The notes beneath the pieces are model-generated. The model had not been told where the DNA came from, did not search any database, and was given only the letters and a program-made list of their open reading frames with translations. 8,145 nt of DNA, taken from assembly GCA_024232355.1 (NCBI GenBank), contig JAAEPW010000806.1, positions 1 through 8,145 on the forward strand. Reading direction: 5' to 3'. Numbering within the stretch: the stretch's first letter is position 1; each line of letters begins with the position of its first letter. A program made the position numbers and the translations under genes. Positions 1-5,628 of the stretch are shown here, in pieces. This DNA is from Chloroflexota bacterium. Its GTDB lineage: Bacteria; Chloroflexota; Anaerolineae; B4-G1.

Positions 1-431
1 AGACTCGACCACCGCCACGCTTGGGCCTCTTCGACGATCTTGGCGCGCAACGGGTTGCGTTCCACATATCGCAGCACCGTCAAGAGATGATCGTCCTCCT
101 GGATCGGGAACGACTTGAACCGGCCCTGGTACAACGGCCCGGTTCCTGACGTGCGATGCGCCGCGTGCCAACGCTGCGTGTGCGTGACCGTCAGCCAGCG
201 CATGAACTCCGACAGGTCGTCGTCACCTTGCGGCCAAAGCACAAAATGTCAGTGATTGGACATGACACACCAGGCCAGAACGCGCATGGGCAACCGCTCT
301 TTCGCCTGCCCGATCACCTCCTCAAAGGCCTCGAAGTCGCGCTGTTTGGCGAAAATCCGCGTCCGTCCCACCGCTCGGTTGAGCACATGGTACGCACATC
401 CCCCGCTGGCTACTCGGATTCGTCGTGGCAT
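1..431 (-). pseudogene. REP-associated tyrosine transposase (RAYT, Y1/HUH family), nonsense-disrupted and cut by window edge
   Basis: On the minus strand the frame opens at ATG 431-429 and reads MPRRIRVASGGCAYHVLNRA, the usual N-terminus of RAYT proteins, which cut and join single-stranded DNA at REP sequences. After MSNH a TGA at 251-249 interrupts it. The same frame then continues unbroken to base 1 with HFVLWPQGDDDLSEFMRW, then GPLYQGRFKSFP and RYVERNPLRA. The family motif here is MSNH-hydrophobic-H, commonly MSNHWHFVLWP, so the stop replaces the central residue of the catalytic HUH pair (His 60 and His 62). A single G-to-A change in a Trp TGG codon would explain it. The probable nucleophile, Tyr 122 in YVERNP, is at 68-66. 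No frameshift is present, so the lesion looks recent. The C-terminus lies outside the window. A 26-bp repeat sits 39 nt upstream of the start, as expected for RAYT/REP pairs. UGA read-through or a sequencing error are less likely alternatives. Confidence 0.87.
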
Positions 432-470
432 GCCCGGAGATTATCATCTCCCGCCCGTACCGTCAACAAA

Positions 471-496
471 AAAGACTCCCGACCCCTTTATTCGTC
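471..496. repeat. 26-bp REP-like repeat, left copy (inverted relative to 7724-7749)
   Basis: This sequence contains GACTCCCGACCCC followed by TTTATTCGTC. It is the exact reverse complement of 7724-7749 over 26 bases, checked by eye. It lies directly upstream of the RAYT gene, the normal place for the REP sequences that such transposases act on. It is embedded in an A run (468-473) on one side and a short tandem duplication on the other. Membership of a genome-wide REP family is inferred. Confidence 0.85.
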
Positions 497-507
497 CTTA
501 TTCGTCC
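488..507. repeat. Tandem duplication of TTATTCGTCC (2 x 10 bp)
   Basis: TTATTCGTCC occurs twice head to tail (488-497 and 498-507). The first unit overlaps the end of the 26-bp repeat. The right copy at 7724-7749 has no such duplication, so it is private to this end. It could be a slippage product or a scar of the event that placed the repeat. Confidence 0.8.
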
Positions 508-510
508 TAC

Positions 511-1400
511 AGCTCTGCAAGTCGCCCTGTCTTTGAGAATCTTAGGTCCGTGGAGATGGCCTCAATCTCGTTTTCCCCTCGACACTTCATGTCATCGTAT
601 ACTGCCGACGAAGAGGATGGCGCACCCAACAGCACGCCATAGAGCAGGTATTTCGCGTTAAGGCCGACTGCCGTGAACACTAGCAGGACGCAGACGGCAA
701 CGGTACAGGCAATTGCCCAAGAGCTTGTGCACGCCGTGGTTTAGCCCTTTTGGGTTCGTGGTGTATACTGTCTGCACGCAGTACATCTACCTTCTTGCGC
801 GGCTTTTCGCCGGTTATTGGGTGCCGCCTTGCGTTCGCATGGTTTCATGTGGCAACCGAGGCGTGAGTGGGCCGCTTGGCAATTGCCGCAGTACTGACGG
901 AAGTCCTTTTCTAGTAGGTAGGTGCAAGTGTGCCGGCAAGGCCAACGTGAGCGAGCCGCAGTTTGAATCTTCTTTTCCGCGGTCACCGACTGCAGTGCGG
1001 CACCTCTGTTGCGTAAGTGCACTCACTTCACGAGTCTATGACCCGGGGTTCGACACCCCAGGTAATGGTAGTTCAGGCACCTCGCCCCCGCCATGCGGGT
1101 TATTGCTTGACGGGTTGCGAACGCGAGCGAGCAAAGAAGCTCACGTATTTCGGTATTGAACACAGATAATGTATTGACAGGACGATGTGAACTGATACGC
1201 TCCGGTGTAGTGCAGACGGTCATACGTGGGAATCCGCGCGGCGTGTGAGCCCAGCGGCGGTTGCCTCAGCTAGACGCAAGGTGTCCGTCCGGTCAACGTG
1301 GCAGGCAGTACCACCTATAGAGAAGAGGGGTCGCGAATCGAAAACTGCAAGGCCTTCCTTTGCAGTATGTCGACAACCTGCTGACTAGAGCTACGAACGT
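511..1400. other. Long stretch without a convincing gene
   Basis: None of the open frames here has a recognisable domain together with a start and ribosome binding site. On the minus strand a stop-free stretch of 77 codons (740-507) encodes a hydrophobic segment (VAVCVLLVFTAVGL) and then a polar tail, but it has no ATG before the hydrophobic part. It may be the relic of a membrane protein's C-terminus, or chance. Small hairpins are CCCGC-CAT-GCGGG (1087-1099) and ACTGCAAGG paired with CCTTTGCAGT (1344-1366, one bulged T). A GGGG-TTCGACA-CCCC hairpin near 1054-1068 resembles a tRNA T-arm, but no tRNA body fits around it. Confidence 0.5.
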
Positions 1401-1495
1401 GGTAAACTACCGTGCGATACGCGTGTGGGTATGATCACCCACCGCATTGCACAGAATGTACGGACGGGAGTGTATCACTGTAACAGAAGCGTCCG
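1401..1495 (+). promoter_or_regulatory. Structured leader candidate upstream of the first Cys-rich peptide gene
   Basis: Three inverted repeats follow each other. The first is GGTA-AAC-TACC (1401-1411). The second is GTGGGT-ATGATC-ACCCAC (1425-1442), extended by GCG/CGC (1421-1423 and 1443-1445) around a bulged T. The third is CGGACG (1461-1466) with CGTCCG (1490-1495) across a 23-nt loop. They end about 68 nt before the start codon. The second could also be a dyad operator, since its arms are symmetric around a short centre. No T run follows, so none is a clear terminator. No known riboswitch is recognised. A regulatory role is inferred. Confidence 0.35.
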
Positions 1496-1550
1496 AGGAA
1501 CTCATCATCTCCGTTCTGCTCGCTTCGCTCAAATCACTATTTGGTTTATT

Positions 1551-1556
1551 GGAGGA
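1551..1556 (+). promoter_or_regulatory. Ribosome binding site fixing the start at 1563
   Basis: GGAGGA lies 6 nt before ATG 1563. This decides against a GTG start at 1425 in the same frame, which would place an unlikely polar 46-residue extension before the signal peptide. Confidence 0.8.
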
Positions 1557-1562
1557 TCGAAA

Positions 1563-1862
1563 ATGACAAAGCTGAAGCTCTCGTATGCGGTGAGCATTGT
1601 AGTCGCCGTGGCAATCGCGGGCCAAGCGGGGCCTGACGCGAGGGATGAATCGCAGTTCGCGGAAAGAGGAGCATTGAACTGCAACACGACCAGTACTTCC
1701 ACGCCGTCGTGCAGTGGATGTTCGGCGAAGTACACTCAGTATAACCTCGGTAATCCTGCAGATACGTACTGTGCAGCGGACACGACGGGAAAGCAGTGCC
1801 CAGCCTCTAGCGGATGCACGAAACAATACTGGAAGGTTCAGTGCTCTTCCGAATGTGACTGA
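1563..1862 (+). CDS. Secreted eight-cysteine small protein, paralogue 1
   Basis: A 99-residue protein of no family I recognise. Residues 1-20 form a Sec-type signal peptide (MTKLKLSYAV, then SIVVAVAIAG), with cleavage likely near QA/GPDA (residues 21-26). A short charged segment (RDESQFAERGALN) leads to eight cysteines at 40, 50, 53, 70, 79, 85, 94 and 98, i.e. spacing 9-2-16-8-5-8-3. The even number, high density and export signal suggest four disulfides in a compact extracytoplasmic domain. The first loop is Ser/Thr-rich (NTTSTSTPS) and includes an N-x-T sequon. The gene at 2091-2387 has the same cysteine spacing, with about 34 of 60 residues identical from the first cysteine on (hand alignment). 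It could be an antimicrobial or toxin-like peptide, an adhesive or envelope peptide, or the substrate of the downstream genes. The sequence does not decide between these. Confidence 0.85.
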   Translation: MTKLKLSYAVSIVVAVAIAGQAGPDARDESQFAERGALNCNTTSTSTPSCSGCSAKYTQYNLGNPADTYCAADTTGKQCPASSGCTKQYWKVQCSSECD

Positions 1863-2090
1863 TCGTGAGTATGGAAACTTGCTCGGTGGTTGGCAGGAAA
1901 CCGCAGCAAAGAAGAGCGTTCGCTCTCTCGCATCTGGCAGTTCCTCTGTGTCTTTCTGAGGCCACTACTGGATTGAACGTTTCGGTTCGCGAGCGGGAAA
2001 TGGTACGTGGGGGCAAGAGATTGGATCGCTCCCGCAAAATGGTATTCCTTGACGTCAGTGGTTTCGCTGTCGTTCACGAAGGGGGTCGTC
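1863..2090 (+). other. 228-nt spacer between the two paralogues
   Basis: No gene is supported here. It holds a compact hairpin AGAGC-GTTC-GCTCT (1913-1926) about 50 nt after the first gene's stop, and a weaker pair GCGGGA (1993-1998) with TCCCGC (2030-2035). Neither is followed by a T run, so transcription may continue into the second paralogue. No promoter is obvious. Confidence 0.4.
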
Positions 2091-2387
2091 ATGAAGTTGT
2101 TGTACCGTATCGGGACAATTGGGGCTGTGGCAATTGGGATGTTGATGGGGCCGGTTGCCAGCGATGAAGCGGAGCTGTTGACGAAGAAGGGCCGCCTCAC
2201 CTGCAACACTACAGTCACCTCGTCTCCTCCGTGTAGCGGTTGCAGTTCTCGCTATTTCAAAGCCACGCTTGGGACCCCGGCAAGCAAGCACTGTGGTCAC
2301 GACACCACTGTGACTCAATGTCCGAAAGCCGTGGGTTGCACGACGGAATATATGGGCACGCAGTGTGCGAGCGAATGTGATCCGTAG
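2091..2387 (+). CDS. Secreted eight-cysteine small protein, paralogue 2
   Basis: A 98-residue protein and tandem paralogue of the gene at 1563. The start at 2091 is chosen because AAGGGGG (2079-2085) lies 5 nt upstream and the residues that follow form a signal peptide (MKLLYRIGTI, GAVAIGMLMG). An in-frame upstream start at 2007 would bury it. Cleavage is likely at PVA/SDE. The segment DEAELLTKKGRLT precedes cysteines at 38, 48, 51, 68, 77, 83, 92 and 96, with the same spacing as paralogue 1. Shared elements are an acidic DE at the start of the propeptide, a basic residue-Gly-x-Leu-x-Cys just before the core, CNTT, SGC, LGxPA, DTT, QCP, and a final ECD. The last cysteine is followed only by DP. 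Retention of every cysteine despite divergence elsewhere points to selection on the fold. Function unknown. Confidence 0.85.
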   Translation: MKLLYRIGTIGAVAIGMLMGPVASDEAELLTKKGRLTCNTTVTSSPPCSGCSSRYFKATLGTPASKHCGHDTTVTQCPKAVGCTTEYMGTQCASECDP

Positions 2388-2686
2388 CCAGGCTGAGAGC
2401 GAGCCGACGCGGAGCGGCCTCGGAGGGCTGATCTCCCACAGACCATCGTGTTCGACTGCTATTCGGTAGAGGAGCAGCAGCGAAGCTCAACCTGGATAGA
2501 CACTTCACTGGCAAGCGCAGATCGGTCGCCCCGGTTGCTCTTTGTGGGGACTTAATCCGTTCTTGGTATCTGGAACGGCGAGCGTCTGGGGGGCTGCTTC
2601 ACTGACTCGCAGAGTCGATGGCGTGGGAGCGACTTGCTCCCGACGCGGGTTTGCCTATTGCGGACTAGTGGAATAGGAGGGAGTCA
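2388..2686 (+). other. 299-nt spacer between peptide genes and the downstream operon
   Basis: No coding gene is supported. It ends in two tandem hairpins (2604-2641) and then a strong ribosome binding site AGGAGG (2675-2680). The rest shows no clear structure. A promoter for the downstream set may lie here, but none is clear by eye. Confidence 0.45.
2604..2646 (+). promoter_or_regulatory. Two tandem stem-loops before the operon
   Basis: GACTC-GCA-GAGTC (2604-2616) is followed 8 nt later by GGGAGC-GACTT-GCTCCC (2625-2641), which can extend through GCG/CGC (2621-2623 and 2644-2646). Both stems are perfect. No T run follows, so a simple intrinsic terminator is not supported. They could stabilise the 3' end of the peptide message, be an RNA processing site, or attenuate transcription into the operon. 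Confidence 0.45.
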
Positions 2687-3859
2687 ATGCATATGGGCCT
2701 GAAGTGCAGAATACTATGCATGCTGGTTCTCATCGCGTGGGCCGGTGAGCAAGGCCAATGTATGGCCCAAGACAAGCCACTTGAAGCAAGCACTCCCGAT
2801 CCGCTGGCACTCCTTGACAAGTACGAGAAAACCCTCCTGCCGTATGAGGAGATTAGGGCTGAATGGAGGCTCAAGACCTACAGGTTAAGAGCAAACGAAA
2901 AGCCTGAGTTGGTTGGCGACGAGCAGAACCTGACGGTCCTTCGAAAGGGACGCGCTGCGAAAACTCTCGTTGAAACGATCAACGCTGATCGTTCGCAAGG
3001 AGTGATCGAGGAGATCAATCGAGAGGGCGAACACACTTTTGTACTTTTTCCTGACGGTGTGGCGAGCAGCATGCTCAAGGTGCCAGATGGTCTTTTTACG
3101 GAACGGCTGAGTGTTGTTGCATCAACTGCTGCGTTTGGCTTCATTCGTGGAAAGGAAGTCATTGCGTTTCTGCGAGAATCGGAGCTGTCGGCGGCGGCCG
3201 ACACGCTGGAAGGGGATCCGGTTCATTTGGTACAGGGAGTTCTGAATGGAGTCGAGATCAAGCTGTGGCTGGATCCTTCATTGGATTACATAGCTAGAAG
3301 AATTCGCTTTCATGACCCGCAGGACCTTAGAACATCCCGAGAGTATGAAGTACAACGGTTCCGGGAGGAGGGGACGCATTTTGTCGCCCAGGAAGCTTCG
3401 GTCACCGATATCTTCTTCCCTCGACCGATCATGTCGCCCATGGTCGAAGAGGAAATGCGCGATGGAGAAGTCGCTCTGGTGCATAAGCCGGCAACAGATG
3501 AATCTGGTCGGCCAATCATCGCTTCCCAGGAAAGCTACTTGCGAGAGATTCATTTGGTGAGTGTTGATTTCGATCCGCAGCTTGTGGATGGCGACTTCCA
3601 ATTATCACAGGCTCTTCCTAACGGGACGAAGATCGAAATGCAGGATGCTTGGCAGCTAGATTACATCTGGAAAGACGGCGAGATTGTTCCGGCGTTAGAC
3701 AGAAACGCGTTGGCCTCGACTGAGGATGCCAGGTTCATCAGCGGGCGAGATTCGTCACGGTTGTGGATGGTATTGACTGGTGCGGCGCTCTTGTTGGCGG
3801 TACTAGGGTTCAAGCTCTACGATTGGCGTACGTCGAAGGCAAAGGACCCGGGGAGTTAG
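2687..3859 (+). CDS. Periplasmic LolA-like protein with C-terminal membrane anchor
   Basis: A 390-residue protein. The start is supported by AGGAGG (2675-2680) 6 nt upstream. An N-terminal signal peptide (residues 1 to about 27, CRILCMLVLIAWAG) is likely cut near CMA/QD. Residues about 40-245 alternate short strands (LVETINADRSQGVIEEINRE, HTFVLFPDGVASSML, IKLWLDPSLDYIARRIRFHD) in the manner of the LolA/LolB half-barrel that binds lipid or another hydrophobic ligand. This is a fold-level impression, not an identified family. Residues 290-335 carry a second small motif (VDFDPQLVDGDFQLSQALPN, then DYIWKDGEIVP). A single membrane helix (about 359-376, LWMVLTGAALLLAVLGF) with a basic tail anchors the C-terminus, leaving the body in the periplasm. 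It is the first gene of a tight cluster, with the next start 12 nt after its stop. Role inferred: ligand carrier or sensor for the system. Confidence 0.62.
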   Translation: MHMGLKCRILCMLVLIAWAGEQGQCMAQDKPLEASTPDPLALLDKYEKTLLPYEEIRAEWRLKTYRLRANEKPELVGDEQNLTVLRKGRAAKTLVETINADRSQGVIEEINREGEHTFVLFPDGVASSMLKVPDGLFTERLSVVASTAAFGFIRGKEVIAFLRESELSAAADTLEGDPVHLVQGVLNGVEIKLWLDPSLDYIARRIRFHDPQDLRTSREYEVQRFREEGTHFVAQEASVTDIFFPRPIMSPMVEEEMRDGEVALVHKPATDESGRPIIASQESYLREIHLVSVDFDPQLVDGDFQLSQALPNGTKIEMQDAWQLDYIWKDGEIVPALDRNALASTEDARFISGRDSSRLWMVLTGAALLLAVLGFKLYDWRTSKAKDPGS

Positions 3860-3871
3860 CAAAGAGCGACG

Positions 3872-5101
3872 ATGGCCGGGAATACACCTCTTTTGAACGT
3901 TCTGCTAAGTATGTCGGTGACGATGTGGGGCAGTGTTTTCGCTTATGCGGAGGAACGCCCTGCGGATGAGATGCCGGTCGATCACGCAGAAGAGATTTCT
4001 AGTGACGATTCTCAGGCAGGGGAGCCCGCCTTGCGGGAGATGGTGAGCAGTGGACCGTATTGCGGGATCTACAGCCTACAGGCATGCCTCAACGCACTAG
4101 CAATCAGCGTCGATCCAAAAGATCTTGTCTCACCCGACTACATCGGGTCATCCGAGGGAAGTAGCGGAGCCGAACTCCTGGAGGCAGTGAAGGCGTGCGG
4201 TGCCCATGCAAGAGGATTCACCCAATTTGGTACGGCTGAGTTGAAACGCGCGGGCGGGCCGATGATTCTCCATCTACGGAGCAACTGGCAGGACCGCGGA
4301 TACAATCATTGGGTCGCATTCTTGGGTGTTGACGGCGATCGAGTACGAATCTTGGATCTGCCGCATTCGATCGAGCTGGTGTCCTTTGCTGAAGTGCTGG
4401 CCAAGTGGGACGGAATGGCGTTGGCCGTGTCGGATTCTCCGATCGACTATACGATTCTCCATGAAGCCAGATTGGACTTCGTGATTCGGGTGACCGTATT
4501 GCTTAGTCTCGTTTACGTGCTCCGGCGTCTGTTTCAGAACAGGTGGCCGGAATCGCGTGACCTGGACAGGCGAAAGCGTCTGCCAAGGCTCGGTACGCAA
4601 ATGGCCGTCTTACTCGGCTTGGCTGGCGTTTTTGGGATCGGATATCACGCACTTTCCGAGACGGGGTTCCTGAAGAATCCGAGCGCCGTGGCCGACGTGA
4701 CTCGGCGCTACTGTTCGGTCAACGTTCCGGAGCGATCCCTTGCCGAAATGAGTCTGCTCATTGACCAGGGAGATTCCGTTATCATCGATGCACGTCGGGC
4801 TGTCGATTTTCGACATGGGGCTATTCCTGGAGCAATCAACGTTCCGGTTGATTCGAGTTTGGCTGAACGACGCCAGGCCTTAATTAACGTTACTCGCTCG
4901 TCGCCCATTATCGTGTACTGCCAGAGCGCCGGATGCCGCTACGCTGATGAAGTGGTCACTTTCTTGCGATTCAATGACTATACGAATCTAACCCTCTTCC
5001 GGGGCGGGTATCGGGAGTGGGCGAATCAGTCAGTGTCACATCTCACGGAGACATCACCCAAAGGGACGCCGTCAGGCACGACCAGTGGAGAGATCGAGTG
5101 A
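3872..5101 (+). CDS. Membrane protein with periplasmic C39-type cysteine peptidase domain and rhodanese domain
   Basis: A 409-residue protein. The N-terminus (LLNVLLSMSVTMWGSVFAYA/EE) looks like a signal peptide. Residues about 50-190 resemble peptidase C39, the family that trims leader peptides. Candidate Cys 64 is in GPYCGIYSLQAC, His 146 in YNHWVAFLGVDGDRV, and Asp 162 in RILDLP. The usual oxyanion-hole Gln six residues before the Cys is not present (Val 58), so activity is uncertain. Two membrane helices (about 203-219 and 243-261) flank a strongly basic loop (RNRWPESRDLDRRKRLPR), placing that loop in the cytoplasm and both large domains in the periplasm. Residues about 285-385 form a rhodanese domain (IIDARRAVDFRHGAIPGAIN; active-site loop YCQSAGCR with Cys 350; LFRGGYREWAN), a sulfur-transfer or thiol-handling fold. 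Unlike C39 exporters, no ABC transporter domain is attached. The weak AAAGAG (3861-3866) precedes the start. Its stop overlaps the next gene's GTG. Confidence 0.8.
   Translation: MAGNTPLLNVLLSMSVTMWGSVFAYAEERPADEMPVDHAEEISSDDSQAGEPALREMVSSGPYCGIYSLQACLNALAISVDPKDLVSPDYIGSSEGSSGAELLEAVKACGAHARGFTQFGTAELKRAGGPMILHLRSNWQDRGYNHWVAFLGVDGDRVRILDLPHSIELVSFAEVLAKWDGMALAVSDSPIDYTILHEARLDFVIRVTVLLSLVYVLRRLFQNRWPESRDLDRRKRLPRLGTQMAVLLGLAGVFGIGYHALSETGFLKNPSAVADVTRRYCSVNVPERSLAEMSLLIDQGDSVIIDARRAVDFRHGAIPGAINVPVDSSLAERRQALINVTRSSPIIVYCQSAGCRYADEVVTFLRFNDYTNLTLFRGGYREWANQSVSHLTETSPKGTPSGTTSGEIE
5087..5090 (+). promoter_or_regulatory. Ribosome binding site deciding the GTG start at 5098
   Basis: GGAG lies 7 nt before GTG 5098 inside the end of the preceding gene. 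The GTG overlaps that gene's TGA as GTGA, a typical translationally coupled junction. This makes an upstream in-frame GTG at 5017 unlikely. Confidence 0.7.
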
Positions 5102-5541
5102 CGAGAGATACCCGATACCGATTCGATTACCTCGATGCGCCTTTGTCGTGGGGGCTGGGCGTGATTTTTCTGGTTGCGGGCCTTCCGCACGCATCCAACC
5201 CCTATTTCTTTCTTGGTTCAATCTACGCCTATGACTTGGTTGGTCCCGGCGTCGCCCAAATCGTTGCCATGGTGTTGCCTTGGCTACAACTGATCTTAGC
5301 GGTCTGTCTTATCACGCGTATCTGGCTCGACGCTGCGCATCTGATTGCCTTGGGAATGCTCGGCTCTTTTGTGATCGTCCAGAGCCTCGCCTTCTACCGT
5401 GGACTCGACATTTCATGTGGTTGTTTTGGGCCGTGCCACGAGACACCGATCGGTCTGACGTCAATCTTGCCCGTTCTCACACTGTTTCTGCTCTGCCTTG
5501 TTCGCAGCAGCATGCGATGGCGTTCGTTAGGATTGGCATGA
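5098..5541 (+). CDS. MauE/DoxX-like redox-associated membrane protein
   Basis: A 147-residue protein from GTG 5098. It has about four membrane helices: residues 16-30 (WGLGVIFLVAGLP), 51-74 (VAQIVAMVLPWLQLILAVCL), 79-99 (HLIALGMLGSFVIVQSLAF) and 118-135. The signature GLDISCGCFGPC (Cys 107, 109 and 113) between helices three and four matches the cysteine region of MauE-type proteins, which support disulfide formation or redox maturation of periplasmic proteins (MauE itself in methylamine dehydrogenase maturation). LPHASNPYFFLGSIYAYDL in the first loop also suits this family. Length is normal. Translation is probably coupled to the peptidase-rhodanese gene by the GTGA overlap. The redox partner is likely that rhodanese or the Cys-rich peptides upstream (inference). 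Confidence 0.8.
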   Translation: MTRDTRYRFDYLDAPLSWGLGVIFLVAGLPHASNPYFFLGSIYAYDLVGPGVAQIVAMVLPWLQLILAVCLITRIWLDAAHLIALGMLGSFVIVQSLAFYRGLDISCGCFGPCHETPIGLTSILPVLTLFLLCLVRSSMRWRSLGLA

Positions 5542-5550
5542 CCCCTTAGA

Positions 5551-5628
5551 ATGACCCAGCGCTCGCCAGTTGCAGTTTTCTACTATGGTGTAATGTGGAT
5601 AGGCGTTCCCCGTTTCGGACCCTCGGGT
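5551..5628 (+). other. Possible short leader ORF overlapping the glycosyltransferase start
   Basis: ATG 5551 opens a 25-codon frame (MTQRSPVAVFYYGVMWIGVP, then RFGPSG) ending at TAG 5626-5628, inside the first codons of the glycosyltransferase in another frame. No good ribosome binding site precedes it. It may be chance. If translated, it could couple or damp translation from the weak GTG at 5595. Confidence 0.15.

Noticed and set aside
741..769. Promoter with TATACT -10 box
   Set aside because: The -35 region (TTAGCC) is poor and no gene follows.
741..1022. Minus-strand open frame of 93 codons
   Set aside because: Basic, low-complexity translation with no recognisable motif and no ribosome binding site. 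It is not supported even though it contains several cysteines.
1045..1075. tRNA-like T-arm (GGGG-TTCGACA-CCCC)
   Set aside because: The loop looks right, but the fifth stem pair is C-A, no matching acceptor strand lies about 70 nt upstream, and there is no anticodon arm. The tmRNA tag and acceptor are also missing.
1087..1105. Intrinsic terminator (CCCGC-CAT-GCGGG then TTATT)
   Set aside because: The stem is only 5 bp, the T run is broken, and no gene ends just upstream.
713..1159. Plus-strand open frame of 148 codons
   Set aside because: Composition is scattered, with no domain, no signal peptide, no ribosome binding site and Pro/Arg/Ser-rich noise. Most likely chance.
1174..1201. Promoter with TTGACA and TACGCT
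   Set aside because: The -35 box is perfect, but the -10 matches only three of six positions at 16-nt spacing, and it lies about 360 nt from the nearest gene.
1563..1682. Double-glycine (C39-type) leader in the peptides
   Set aside because: Both peptides start with ordinary hydrophobic Sec signal peptides and have no GG or GA site in a short amphipathic leader. Processing by the neighbouring C39-type domain therefore remains only a contextual idea.
5017..5097. Longer N-terminus for the MauE-like protein from GTG 5017
   Set aside because: It would overlap the rhodanese gene by 85 nt and add a polar, out-of-character extension. GTG 5098 has a well-spaced GGAG and the typical GTGA overlap.
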